A stretch of DNA of 64,000 nucleotides, from contig CM068369.1 of NCBI GenBank assembly GCA_034769895.1, forward strand, positions 431,499,528-431,563,527. The letters run 5' to 3'. Position numbers and translations under genes: made by a program. The notes below the pieces were generated by a model that did no database searches, was not told the DNA's origin, and saw only the letters and a list, made by a program, of their open reading frames with translations. This DNA comes from Magicicada septendecula. Its lineage: Eukaryota > Arthropoda > Insecta > Hemiptera > Cicadidae. Below are positions 51,401 through 64,000 of this stretch, piece by piece (position 1 is the stretch's first letter; each line of letters begins with the position of its first letter).

Positions 51401-52289
51401 CATTTCACGATGGCAATTTCCGTTGTATTCGATTTCATGTCATAAACATCGTGGATCCATCCGTCACCGCTGTTAAGTTTCTATTATTACTGTATTATTC
51501 AAATAGTTTTTCCATGGATATCCATTTGTTTTTAAATGTTGTCGTTGTTGATACTCATTGTAAAGCTAAAACGTATTTCTCATCTGATACATTTGTGAAC
51601 TGTGTGGAATTTGACTTGTCAGTGACAGTATGAAAGGAACGAAAGATTTTAGAATATCGGTCATCGCAAAGATAACGTGATTTGCGATAGGTTATGAAAA
51701 GTTTCTGTAACATTATAATTTTTAATACAAGATTAACTCAACACGCTTTATTTGAAACATTTGCCCTTTAACCATTCACTCTAACGCTAGACTGAAATCG
51801 AGCCCGTTGTATGGTTTCTGTTATTTTAGTGATTGCTATTAGCGCTTGTATTTAGCCAAAATGTCACATAGTACCTACGTATCATTTTCAGAGGGTATAT
51901 CATGTAAGAATTTATATACACTAGCCTATGTACATTACAAAATAATTAATTTTTTCCAAAATGCATTCAAGAAATACATTATACCAATCACTAAAAATTA
52001 TACAGTAAAAATGTAAATAATAATAATAATATAAAGCAATTTTTATTATTAACAAAAACAGCTAATAAATTTTGAATTAATAATAAAAGTCACATAATAA
52101 AGTAAAAGTAATCACATTTTCTTTAAAGTGTAAAAGTTGCAGAAATAGGGCGTTCAAAAGTGCAACAAGTAAAATATTTTGACACCAAAAATTAACTGAA
52201 AATGTTGAAGTTTGTAAATTGTTTATGTACGTGTTTATTTGAAGATGAAGTGTTATTTTACCTAATTGCTACTAAATACTTAATATTTA
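48495..52289. other. Gene-free AT-rich stretch
   Basis: No supported gene over about 3.8 kb. The least AT-rich part is 49540-50060, which has a tataaat-like motif near 49630 and an aataaa at 49747. Its 136-residue open frame has no recognisable domain, and an LTR-like or promoter role is conceivable but unproven. The rest is poly-A/T rich. Confidence 0.4.
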
Positions 52290-52385
52290 CTCCAACTTCG
52301 TCGTACTTATTTGATAACCTGCTAAATGTCATGTTCTGGACTAGGGCTTTCAGTGTTTCCACCATTTTCAAGTCCTAAATCACGA
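52290..52385 (-). repeat. PLE-like terminal sequence, third copy of the 25.9-kb arm
   Basis: The minus strand reads ttaggacttgaaaatggtgg, then aaacactgaaag and gaacatgacat, matching each arm of the inverted repeat at 25843-26020 in order. It lies downstream of the PLE coding remnant in the same orientation, the position where PLE 3' ends normally sit. Confidence 0.65.
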
Positions 52386-52654
52386 CAAAGAATATCCTGC
52401 TGGAACCCGTATGGAATCTGCCTTCACGGCAAGTCAATTTGTAAACAAATTGTACTAGTCAATACTCTATTGGCTCAGCTCCGTTAAGCCACACCCCTAC
52501 TACTTGCTACGAAGCTTCGTCTCTCCCTCTATTACCTTTTTGAACCACACCCAGCTTTGTCAACTTACCTAACCCCTGACGGAAAACACACATATCACTC
52601 TTGCAAAATATGAAAAAATATTTCTTCATTACTAAATTCTGTTTGTATACTCAC

Positions 52655-53575
52655 TAGTATATTACTGTTCTTCTTTTTTTCCTTTAAAATTTCTAACTTC
52701 ATATAACTTCCTTTTATTTAAATTATTTTCTACTTTTAATATTTCAACATTTTGAAGAGGGTTCGTGAATTTATGCCCTGTTTCCATGAAATGCCTAGCG
52801 TATAGTGAATTAGTAGTCCTATCTCCTTCTCCCCTTGCGTGTTATCTCAACCTGACCACAAATTTACGTTCCGTTTCGCCCACGTACACCTTATCACATT
52901 CTTTACATTTTAATTTGTACACCCCACTCTTCTGTAATATTGCTGTTTCTTCAATATTATTGTTGTTAACTCGATCGAATACTATTGGTGCCTTACTTAT
53001 GGCTATATCCATATCATATTTCCTAAAACACATTATTTTCTTTGTTTGGAATCCCATATATGTAACTGACACCTTATATTTCTTTTCTATTTTTTTCTTT
53101 TTATAATCTCCGATAACTACTAATCCTTTTCACAATTTTTTCTATCAATCTCGTCTTATAATTGTTATTTTTAGCTATGCCCTTGATTCTTTTTATTTCT
53201 GCATCCCTGCTTCTAGCGTCTGCTAAATAATTTATTCCTCTGTAACAAAAAGAATTTAATGCCGCCATTTTATGACCTAGAGGATGTTAGGTTAGGTTAG
53301 GTATTAGGTTAGGTTAGGTTGATTCCTCGGGTATAATTAAATCCGTGTAAAGTCTTCTTCCGATATGTATAAAACGTGAAACTGCCGTTGTCAATCTTTA
53401 TATTTATATCTACATAATTTATTTTTAATACTCCTATTTCTTCTTGGAATTTTATATTAGTTTCTTTACCATTAATTTCTTACATAGGTACATTCTTAGA
53501 AATCTTTGTTTGTTGCATCCCAAACTATTAGAATGTCATCTATATATCTGATCCACAATTCAAACTCAAGTTTTT
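52655..53575 (-). pseudogene. Penelope-like element 2, RT end plus GIY-YIG (decayed)
   Basis: The minus strand starts near 53566 with WIRYIDDILIVWD, an RT active-site motif. It then gives IKFQEEIGVLKINYVDINIK, YTYRKKT, a break, then HPLGHKMAALNSF and IAKNNNYKTRLIEKIV. GIY-YIG follows as SGVYKLKCKECDKVYVGETE (about 52938-52880), then ARHFMETGHKF and NLNKRKLYEVRNF, ending near 52660. The family and domain order match the element at 0.66-1.9 kb, but the sequence belongs to a different subfamily. Several stops and frameshifts are present. (TTAGG) repeats interrupt it at 53287-53318, between the RT tail and the HP-x-x-HK-x-A block. The 5' RT is missing. Confidence 0.8.
53287..53318 (+). repeat. 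Interstitial (TTAGG)3-TA-(TTAGG)3 telomere-type repeat
   Basis: Two perfect trimers of the insect telomere motif are separated by TA, within the coding part of the second PLE. On the element's strand it reads CCTAA. Confidence 0.9.
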
Positions 53576-56500
53576 ATAGATATATTCAAAAAAACCTCAG
53601 AGGTTATTATAAAATCCGTTAAAAACTCAGAAGTCATTTTTTTATAATGCCCGAGTGTGTACAATGCATTATTAAAGTGTAGTATAATTAATACTGAAAT
53701 CTTTCTCTGTCAAATGGATGGTCAGGAAATTGTTTCTTCTGTTACATGGCTTCGGTGACTAGAAGGGCGTATGGTCAGAGTGAGCATATGTAAAAAATTC
53801 TTTCATCAGCCACATTCTGAAGTCGTATAATTCATAAAAAAGTAAAACCGTTTGCTGGAAGTCGTTTTTTTATTATTTACCCACAGAACCAGCTAAATAT
53901 ATGAGTTGTGTCAATTTTACAAAACCCAAAATATTTTTCAGTAGTTCATTGCTTACTTTAATAAGAACTTTTAAAAATCATCTTGGACAGAACCGAAACA
54001 CAAATACACACACACACACACACACACAAAACATATACACTCTTCACAACAGAACAATTGTAAAAACAATAAATTTCGAGGCCTCCAGGTATCAGAAGGC
54101 CTCTTCAGTGAGAATTAATTAACGGTTGGATAAATGTTTATAAGAAATTCCTGTTCATAGAGACTTTAACAAAATTAATTCGACTGAGAAAAGCTAAACA
54201 CTTTAATAACTATAATCCATTTACCATTTTTACCGACAATGTAATCAATACCTCCTACTGATCGCTTCGGAGTTTTGGTAGTTAATTGACAAATGCCATT
54301 GTTTTCGCTCCTGTTAAAGAATAAATATTATTTTTTCACACATAACTAAATGACATGTTTTCCCGGTGAAAATACTTGTGTAAGAAAGAGGATGTTTAGT
54401 GTCCTAGGAAATACATCGTTTGGTAATTGTGTTTTCTAAACTCATTCTCATCCACTGAGTCAGCAAGTATATAGCAGAATAGCCGTTATAATCTATTTTG
54501 TTTTTAATCTCCCTGTAAGGCTTTGTGAACTCTTATATAGACAGCAAAATCAATAAAGTCAAGAGCAAATAAAGATATAGTTCTAGAAACGTAAACTCTC
54601 TAAACTGTAAAGTTTTCAAGTTTTAAGTAATAATTCTACGTAATAAGATGACAATATAAAAAAACTGTAAAAGAGAGCTTGTCAAGGAACTAATAATATC
54701 TCTTTGTTGTTTAATTTTTTAGAAAACAATTGATTTGAAAGTAAACTTTTCGGTTTAGTTGTAGACGTAAATATATTAAACGTATTTGTTCTTGCAAAAA
54801 TAAATTTCATAATAAATATTGAAGTACATTTTAGTGCTATATTATTTAATTAAATTTTATATTATAATTGAGGTTTAAAGATACCAAAATAGTATTTTGT
54901 ATCCATACTTCAGGAAGGAGAACGAAAAGATAATTCCAATTTAGCAATTCTGCTGTTGAACTAGACATCATTTGTACCACTGAATACCATTAGAATTTCT
55001 TATGTAATATGTTTTATTTGAAGAATTTTCTGAAGACATCCTACTTAAAGTAGCTTATATTTTAAAAATTGTGGATTTCATTTTTCAATAATATGCTTTA
55101 TATGTAGAAAATACGTTAGTGCACGTACATTAAATATACCTGTAACTTAAATGTTTACATACTCTGTAAACATGTTGCGGATTACAAGACAAATCAATGT
55201 TGTTTTTAATTAAATGTAGTACCTATTTATTTATCACACATATAAGTGAAGTTAGCAATTGTGTATTGACGTTAACTACAAGGCTAAAGAATTCGCAAGG
55301 AGATGGCACTATCTAATGTGAAGTTAGTCAAGTAGTTTACGTAATAGCGTTTGTCCGCGGAAGCTGCGTTTTCAAACAACTTACCTGCCTTCTATCGCTA
55401 AACAGATAAAAATACTTGAGTACCATAAGAAGAGAGAACTTGAAGTCGATCGATTTGCTCAAGTGTTTCTTTGTCTTACTTAGTGCTTTTAACATTCTCT
55501 TACTCGCTACCTGTGTACTCTCTTACCAGCCCTCCCTTAATTTTTTCTTGTTGAATACATACTACTACATTAAGTAAAAGCTTAAATTTACGTTGATTTA
55601 GAATGATGAATGGAGTATATTTAGATGTAATTTTGTTCAAGGTGTTTTCTTAAGGCTTCTGTGAAAACTCGATTAAACTTCGTTCTCCGAATTCCTTTTA
55701 CATCATATTTACGCTTTAATGTACGGTATTGTGAAAAATAACAATTCTGATAAGGGTGTTGACATTTTGTAGTAGCTTTTGCTGTAATATGTATGTGTGT
55801 ATATATACGTATTGCAATGAAACACAGGATCCTGGTAACCAGGGCAGGCTAATCTAAATACACGGACGATGAACATTCAGGTTTTAAATGATATTTTGTT
55901 AGATTTGGTTTGTTTTGCTATACGTTTTGTATCTTAGAACGGATAAGGAAGTAGGATAAGTCAAACTGTGTATTATTTTATGTTCTATTTATTCATGTAC
56001 TGTGTCAGTGGAAATTTTGCGCGCGTGCGCGAGTGATAAACTTTTTTTCCCTGCCGTGCGTGATATAATTATCCGATCGTATTGACACTTGAACTGGACA
56101 TAAACTATTATATTAGCTACAGTTTCCCTATATTTCCTGATCGTAATATAACGTTAAAATATGCTTTCTTTTAAAGTATAAAACTCTTTATAAAACGCAA
56201 TTCTACTTGAGATAAGACATTCATAGATAACCATCTATACATACCCTTGCAAATTCTATCCACTTTCCGGCATGAAACCACACTAGTGCCGTGTGCAAAA
56301 TAATCATGTGACTTCTTTTCCACCAATAAGAAGCTTCGAAGGCTAGTCGGAATTTTCCTCAGCCGATGGCTGAACGGGCAGTTTTTCTTGTCTAGCTGTC
56401 GCGAAGGGAACGTGCGCTTCTTGTTCAAGATTTTCCGCTTGCGAGAATTCCTTAAGTCCATTCGTCGGTAGTAACAAGTGCGAACTCTCAAAACTGTTTA

Positions 56501-57221
56501 ATTAATCCATCGTCAGACACGTTATTGTTCATTGTAACGTAACGGGTATAAAAGTGAACTTAAACTGGGTTTACTGTGTGAAGTATTCTACACTACCAGA
56601 AGTATTTAATAGTTTACTTATTGTTATAATATTATCATTAGTAGTTTCCGTGTGAGTGGAAGATTTCCGCTTAGGAAGGTCTGCTGACCGTGGTAGATCT
56701 TGTGTGTCGAGTGAACACTTGAAGATTCCGGATAGGTATAAGTTTAATATACCGTTTTTAGTTACATACCCACTGTTACCTGAGATACTAGTGTTATTCT
56801 AATTACTGTGTAAAATTCTATTAACGTTACCACTAGAATCAGTGTTCGAGTGCGAATCGTCAGTGTCAACGTATGAATTTCAGGACACCAGCCCAGCTGT
56901 AATCATCGCCAGGGTCAACCATCTGTCATCGTACGCCACGCCTGACGACTCCACTACAAAAACCTCATCTCCACATTGCCGTGGAAATCATCGTATATGT
57001 AATGTACAACAAATCATATATGAACATTATTTAACATTTTAAAAGACTATATCTGCAAACACTATTATTATTTATTCTTGTTAAATATATCACATAAACG
57101 ATTTCATATTTCTTGTGTAAAATAAATAATCTTAAATCCTCCAATATAGACTTTTGCATTATAACACACACACTACCACCATATCCTATGCGCCAATAGT
57201 TAAGTTATTTGTGTTGTCGCA

Positions 57222-57224
<3 letters not shown>

Positions 57225-57269
<45 letters not shown>
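57225..57269. repeat. (TA)22 microsatellite
   Basis: Direct reading. Confidence 0.95.
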
Positions 57270-57272
<3 letters not shown>

Positions 57273-60200
57273 AAGTTACCAGTCGAGTGCGTACCTCGAT
57301 TTTATTATATTTTATTTCAACTTGGTTATTAAATAATTTTATTTTTTATTTAAGTTGATTTAATCTGGTTCTTTGTTTTTAATTAATTAATTATTTTAAT
57401 CTCATTTAGTTGAATTTTGTTCACTTCGGAATCCTCTTGACGCTCCGTCACACTTCCGTAGACCTAAATTGTTTCTGTACAGTAATAGTGTTGTTTTTAC
57501 TGGATCCTTTACGTAATTATAACTCTCACGTACCTTTGGTGTAGCACTGGTAGCTTATGTCTGTCTGTACTGGTTGTTCAGATGGTCTTAGTAGGTTATA
57601 AAACTATTAAGTTGTCAAAACAGTATATCAGCACTGTTTATAAGTAAGTGAGCTAAATTTGTGTTATTTGGGCGCCATATGGAATCTCTGGTTCTTATTC
57701 CATAAAATAATTTATTCTATGAATAAACAAAAAAATTTAATTAATGTCGTTAAATTATTTCTTTGATTGCAAAATTAAATGAATTTAATTAATTAATTTT
57801 CTTCTGTTTTGTTTATATATTTGAATGGTTGGCGCTTCACACGTCCAAGCCGCCAACTTAACTGGTTGAGTGCCTTGAAATTGCAACTCTTTTAAATAAG
57901 AAAAATAACTAAAAATTTCTTCAATAAATTTTTACAACGTTTGTTAATTAATATTTTACTGTTTTATTGCTCACTGAGTGCTTATTTTATCTTTATACAT
58001 TCAATTCAACAATGATTTATCGATTACATTATACTTGGCTTAATTCTTTCCTAACCCACAAGGTTGGCAATGATGATTCTAATTATCTCTTTGTTTATTT
58101 ACAAATTTTTTATACCTCAAGGGTGAATCCTTTGGAACTACAGAATAAAATAACTATGCCTCGAGTTACGATGCTTTACAAAAGTTCAGTTTAGTATGTT
58201 AGACACCTTTAAAATTCAATCTGATTAACGAAATGTTCGTCTGACCTCTACAAGTTTTGAGGTTAACTACGGTTAGCCTAAATCGTTAATTCTTGTACTG
58301 GAATTGTATAATTCCTCTTGGAAAAAGTATGCACAATGTTTAATTCTTATAGTATTAGTGTTCTGCGTTTAGTACATAAGTGTATTATTTCTTTATTATA
58401 TCTTATACTAGTGACATAATATTTGAACACTGTAATTATATTTGGCACTGTACTCCCTGATTGATACTCTCTTTGGATTATTATTTTCACTTCACGATCT
58501 AAATACACTGATCGTACACTTCACTTTTCCGCGAAGAACGATTAAAACTTCTTGTGGTTAAATATTTGGTTAGGTAACTCGTCTAACCTCGTTCTTTTTG
58601 TTTCGCACTACTAGTTAAAGGAACACTGCTTGTCGTGATGTACTTTACTAAGTATGTAACTTCTTCGCTGCTGTGGTTTAATAACATTTGATTAAAATTT
58701 TGATATGGAGTCCTTGTAGTATCTGTCGGAATGGAATTCAAAAAATGTGTTTGTTCCTTCGTACTTCTGTAAATATAGTCGTCTAAAAGCTCCGCTTGGC
58801 GGCGACAATTAATTTCTCACGTAATTTCCTGATTGGTTAAAAATGACGTCATGATGCGGTCATTCTAAAAATAACTCTTACATAATTGTTTTAAGCGTGG
58901 GTCCACGTTGTTGATGGTATTCTTCTGTACCCTTCCAAAATTCAAGAATTTTGTCATATTTATGTTTGTTTCTTATTTATTCTAATTACAATTTTTGTTC
59001 TATTACTAGCATCGTATTGCTCTTTCCTTGCTGGTTATTTTGAGATGAATAGCGGCCAGTTTGGATACATTTTTCATTAATAAACTACCTCTTAATGATA
59101 GCCTATCTTAAATATTGTTTTATTCCAAATGTCTTCTGCTACAATTTGCAGATTCTATTTCTGTATTTTTTAACATTTATTAAACAATCATTTTTTTCTG
59201 TTTTAAACACAATTATCTTATTGAAATTAACATATTATTCTCTAAATTTGCTGTATTCAGCTGAACATTAACAATTCCTATAACACAATTGATTATTATC
59301 ATTTAATGGCTTCGTTCTTTCATTATTCATTATTCAATATTATTCTTACTTCCTACCCTTATTTTACTTGACATTGTTTGGTTATATTACACCTTTTACA
59401 TTATTGTTATATCTCTTTATTATACATGATTATTATTTTCATCATCTGTTTTGTCATCATTTGTTTGTTTATCATTTCATGTTTCTTTTTATAATTACTA
59501 TACTTCTTTCAGTATGCACGCCACATGAGTTGTGAGTCATTAATTGTTTTGTCTTTATTTATGCATTTATTACTGACATTATACTATGTGTTTTGATTTT
59601 CTTATAATGCATGTGCTAGTTGTTGCACAATATAATTGTTACTTGGCATATTGGCCCTAGTCATTATTTTGAGCTTTTATTACATTAATTATTAGTCACT
59701 AAGTTACTTTGACTCATATTATGTCATTCTCTTCTTTTACACAATTGATAATAAGGTTTTGTTCACCTTAACTGATAATACAGCTTTTTACATAATTAAC
59801 CATCTTATAACATTTTTAAATACATAAAGTTCTTTATATTGTTGATTACATTTGATATCATTTATTATTAGAACATATACAATTTGTTCTTTCATTAAAT
59901 TTTCTTTCATCATTATTTAGTATGCATTAGCATACATTTCTTTCAAGGTTGATCTAACATTGTGATTATACTGTTAATCTTATTTTAATTGTTCATTTAT
60001 CATAATTCATCTTTAATTTATTATTATCAACAATATATTTCATTTTATTTCTTATGCAAATTATTACTTTTCAATTACTCAGCTAATGTGCTGTTTACAC
60101 TACTCTAATAGATTTTATAAATATCAGTTATTTCACCTTTTATTTTATTCATGGTGTTTGACTTTGTTTAATGGTTTTATGCTCACTTAACTAATCTATT

Positions 60201-60343
60201 TGGGAACTAGTCTTTGTCAATGTCTCAGTCAAATCGTCTGGTTATGTTGTATTGTCATTGAATGCTGATAGTAGATTTACTCCTGATTATCATCACTTCT
60301 GGTTACTTAGTTAGTTGATTTTTATGGGACAGTCTGTACTGTT

Positions 60344-60346
<3 letters not shown>

Positions 60347-60409
<63 letters not shown>
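60347..60409. repeat. (TA)31 microsatellite
   Basis: Direct reading. Confidence 0.95.
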
Positions 60410-60411
<2 letters not shown>

Positions 60412-62796
60412 CACGTTTATCCATCATTAGCTAAACATGCAAGTTCTGACCAGAGTTCATCTTTTTGAGACCCCATATATAAAAGTTACAAGTAAGCTTA
60501 GACATTTTATTCTTACATATTCGTAATCAGCATAAAAAACCGTAAAAATATATATCCGTTTCAAGATAGTTTGTTGAAAAAAGTTGAATAATAATTACCC
60601 TGTTAACTTTATCGTTACAAACGACTCACACGTGTAAAAAAATGCATTACTATTTTATCACGGATATCGGTTTAGCTTTTAGTGATGAAAAATATGCACA
60701 GTGTTGCCACAAAATGTATATAAAGTCACGAAGGTCACAACGTTGCCAAGTCTACTGAACGTAAGCAATTCCTGCAATATTAGCAGGTGGTGTGTCTCGG
60801 CTGTTTATACAATTACTGCTTCCAGTCGCCTACGTTTAATTCCTGTATACGATCTTAGTTATTTTTAATTTCAGTACCGTAGTAAAAATAATCTTTGAAA
60901 GACGTAATCAACTATTTTTCAACGCTGTTATTAAAAAGTGGGTTAATCATTCAATGACAGAAAACATATAAGGTATAAAATGTTGTGATCACTTTATTCA
61001 CACGTTCTTTTCTTGACACGTAAATAACTATATACTAAATAAAGATATAATAAGTATATCTTCATTGTACATTAGTATAATATGTAGTTAAGAGTACAGT
61101 GTACAAATGCAAATGCTAAACCAATAGAAACGTCTAAAAAAACACGTTCTTCTTCTGTGTATCTTCTGTAATTGTTAATTATATTAATTGAGATTTTGGC
61201 TACTTATAGAGATTTAATTACTGAACACAATGCAGTTTTCAGAATTGCTGTATATTTATTGGTTTTGAAGTTATCGCAGGTTGAACTGCAAAAATGGATT
61301 GAATAAAACTTACTCATGCGGCCGCGTGTTTGACGACGAAGCTAGAGCGAGATAGTTGCTTATTATACCCTTTCTGTCTAGCGTACGGCGCAGCGCACAG
61401 TGTCCCTTTCAATACAGTATATTTAATGTATCTTTTAAATGTCAATAAATTTCAATGTAGATAATGTAGAATGTAGAAAATGTAGATAAAGAAAATGATT
61501 ATGATATTGATTATAATTATAATAATTGGAAGCTTGTTTCAAATATATTATACTACATAGAAATGTTTATACACGCACTCATGCGCGCACGCGTGTGCAC
61601 GTACGCGCACCCACCCACGCAGGCATATTATATATATATATATAAAATTTGTGATGTTTTCAATTTGTTTCTTCTGCAAGTAGTATAATTTCGTATATTC
61701 TTTTTAACACCTGACGCACGTTTCACTGAAAAATATCAGTATCATCTGAGGTTTCTAAGTAAATTAATAACAATCGAAATAATTCTATTAATATAAAATT
61801 AACGAATAATAAAAAATTCCGACTTAATTTTACATCTTGTGCCATTTTGTCAATGTTATATGTGGACAGACTTGCTTACTTTTCTATTAAATGTAGAAAT
61901 AGATTTTACCATTATTTTTTGCCGCAAACCATTTAATCTTGTTGTTTAATCCTTTTTCTATATGAATAGCTCATTACAATTATTGTTAATATTTCGTGTA
62001 AACAGCAGAGAGATGCTAAGTAGGACATTGCCTCAGGTAAGATTGCATGGTAAATCAAGACTCGCGCGTATTTCTTCCACCAGTCGGACGTCACGCGGCA
62101 AAAACAGCTGATCGCTAGGTTAGCGCGGGAAGCCGGAATGGCCCCCCCTGTGTTGTCGCTATTCAGCGCTAACACCACAAGATTTCTCATTCCCGTCAAC
62201 ATGAGTACCTACTCAAGGTCAAATAACATTCTTAATGTTGTAATGACAGACGTGTACGTTTACAAAACACTGTTTTGGCTGACACATATATACACATCTA
62301 CGTCTGAACTCGCAACCTCTTATTTATCAGCTGGCCGGTTTTACGTTTCCACCAAACGTGTTCCAGAAAATCATATTAAAATAATATGAATATTTTATAG
62401 TAAAAACATAATAAAAATAATAATAATATACAATTTAAAAAGTTAATACACTACCTCTTGCTTATTCTAAGTTTTGTGCCGTATCACTTTTCCAAGGATT
62501 CATAAAATTGTTATCTCGAATGATACATGGATCTTGTAGAGCTCGTAATCCTAATGTTCCTTGCATGATTGATGGAATATGTACACATAATAACCGAGCA
62601 ACATTTTACGTTAAACTATTGAAAATAACAATGGTTTTCCAAAGTACCGGAGACGAGATGACGGAATTGTTGAACTAAAAGGAATACCGTATATCATTTG
62701 ATAATCGTGATTCGTTCAATACAATCGCTTCCTAATTCTACAGTACAATGCTCACATCAATATTGAAAACCGATAAATACATGTATAAATAGGCTT

Positions 62797-62885
62797 ACCA
62801 TACGTCCCGGTTTGACCGGGATTGTCCCGGTTTGACGACCTGATCCCGGGGTCCCGGCCAGTTTGTCAGTTGTCCCGGTTTGAAA
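62797..62885. repeat. GTCCCGGTTTGA repeat cluster
   Basis: The motif gtcccggtttga occurs three times and gtcccggcc once within about 90 bases, with an inverted ccggg copy between the first two. The patch is GC-rich in AT-rich surroundings. A short minus-strand frame (62757-63065) runs through it but shows no domain I can name. Confidence 0.6.
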
Positions 62886-63547
62886 ATTGACGAGAGTAGT
62901 TTCAGTCCGGGCGAAGACGTTGTGCAAGCTAAGCTCCCGATTTTTGGTTAAATCAATAGAAAAGAGAGTTTGAAAGATTAAAAGTAATTTTTCATGAATG
63001 GAAAATTCAAAAGCTGCAGTAGTCACTTTGCACGAGTATACACATTCAAATGACTTAGGGAGCACAAAAATCCTAATGTGTGCTACACTTGCTTTCCTTC
63101 GAAAAGATGTAGAATGTGGCTGGTAGTATATCCATGGCCAAGTTCCAGAGGAAGAGAAACTCGATTAATTCTTTAATTGTTTCGTAGAACAATAGCTAGA
63201 CAATGATTAGTGCCACAGGAGTTACGGAACTGCTACTTCCGACGTCATACAATGAATAATACCGTACAAGCACGCATCAGAAACTAAACAGCCACGTTGG
63301 AAGACCACATCCAAGAATAAAAAACATTATCAAATGTTTATAATCTGAGGCAGAGAAATGTATTCAGAACACGATGTAACGATGGAGTGAAATTTTTAAG
63401 CTATGAAAAGGACGAAAAAGTATACTGAATTGGATAAACTAAAAGATATGAAAAAGATTCTGAAGTTGGGATGTTTCTCAAGATCACGTCGTCCGTTCTA
63501 CAAGTTGACTAATAAAAATAAATAAAAAATAACCTTCCTTTTTAATT

Positions 63548-63585
<38 letters not shown>

Positions 63586-64000
63586 GGGAGCGGCTATGCA
63601 AGTGTGTGTGTGTGTGTGAGTTTTATAAAAATTGTAACTTGGTAAACGTAGTTGGTAACAAAAAATACATTTAACGAATTATAAAAACATAAACACAATA
63701 CAGGGTGGATGTACATACATCGTTGTTTGTGTGTTCGCAAGTGGGAGGTACTCTCACGTATCAAAAATTAATTACGTGTCTTATCTACTTGAGTGTTCGC
63801 AAGTGAAACGAGTTGCAAGTGCCACTGTTCGTAAGTGGGAGCACACCATCGTCGGCCGGATACGAAAAGCAGATTAATTTACCTGGTTTCTTCGAGACAA
63901 AAGCATCAACATGAATCAAAAAATTTAACTTGCAACCATTATTTTAGTAAAACGTAGATGATTGTGGGTATCATAGCTTAGGCTTTTAGAGCATAGGCTT
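62886..64000. other. Gene-free stretch with microsatellites at the right edge
   Basis: (AG)n at 63549-63582 and (TG)n at 63602-63619. The motif ttcgcaagtg or ttcgtaagtg recurs at 63735, 63795 and 63829, suggesting a loose repeat. No gene is supported. Confidence 0.45.

Larger units (their letters stand above)
53576..62790. other. Gene-free AT-rich stretch, 9.2 kb
   Basis: No supported gene. It contains (AC)n at 54006-54027, (TA)n at 57225-57269 and 60347-60409, and a short (TA)n at 61629-61644. There is an alternating CG/CA-rich segment at 61575-61620 (acgcgtgtgcacgtacgcgc), a gcgcgcgtgcgcg at 56018-56032, and a T-rich plus strand from about 58900 to 60340. A minus-strand TGTGACGGAGCG near 57452 resembles a gypsy LTR start but has no partner. 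The open frame at 56171-56491 has no recognised domain. Confidence 0.4.

Noticed and set aside
56171..56491. 106-residue basic open frame on the minus strand
   Set aside because: Composition is Lys/Arg/Ser-rich without a recognised domain, and no neighbouring exon signals support it.
57450..57680. TGTGACGGAGCG (minus) and TGGCGCC (minus) as gypsy LTR start and primer site
   Set aside because: No second LTR copy or pol sequence found, and the two signals are only about 220 bases apart, so no element can be supported.

Overview
This is a window of non-coding, AT-rich eukaryotic DNA dominated by transposable elements (TEs) in various states of decay. The element set points to an insect: Penelope-like retroelements (PLEs) with a GIY-YIG domain, mariner and hAT remnants, an R1-like non-LTR element, a Ty3/gypsy element, and (TTAGG)n telomere-type repeats. 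The long gene-free stretches and many dispersed repeats suit a large, repeat-rich genome such as those of polyneopteran insects. That placement is an inference and not firm. I found no convincing exon of a host protein gene and no tRNA or rRNA gene.

Layout. 0.66-1.9 kb: a 5'-truncated PLE on the minus strand with the end of its reverse transcriptase (RT), a GIY-YIG domain and a hammerhead ribozyme. 2.7-3.84 kb: a decayed hAT remnant. 5.03-5.49 kb and 13.08-13.54 kb: two copies of an unclassified dispersed repeat. 6.26-8.21 kb: a minisatellite of about 52 copies of a 37-bp unit. 10.4 kb: a (TC)68 microsatellite. 11.29-12.57 kb: the start of a second hAT element abutting a decayed mariner. 13.63-25.76 kb: a Ty3/gypsy retrotransposon on the minus strand with 1.5-kb LTRs, a 4-bp target duplication, gag, protease, RT, RNase H and integrase. 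It is broken by several frame lesions and by about 3 kb of foreign DNA between RNase H and integrase. 25.84-26.02 kb: a hairpin made of two inverted copies of a PLE-like end. 26.39-27.45 kb: a non-LTR element 3' half. 27.49-28.15 kb: another mariner remnant. 30.22-35.04 kb: a 4.8-kb DNA transposon with 27-bp terminal inverted repeats (TIRs) and a spliced but dead transposase-like gene of a little-described family. 36.39-37.73 kb: a 5'-truncated, GC-richer R1-like non-LTR element. 38.97-39.03 kb: an orphan hammerhead-like motif. 44.56-45.17 kb: a second copy of the 26-kb non-LTR element 3' end, finishing in a long (TTC)n tract. 46.55-46.82 kb: an isolated CpG-rich patch. 52.29-53.57 kb: a second PLE containing interstitial (TTAGG)3-TA-(TTAGG)3. 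The rest, especially 39-44 kb, 47-52 kb and 54-64 kb, is gene-free AT-rich DNA with microsatellites.

Nothing here works as an operon or host pathway. The functional logic is that of individual selfish elements. The features most worth following up are the small ribozymes linked to PLEs, the apparent use of the 5' end of initiator tRNA as the gypsy primer, the A-AAA-AAC slippery site at its gag-pro junction, and the spliced transposon at 30-35 kb.
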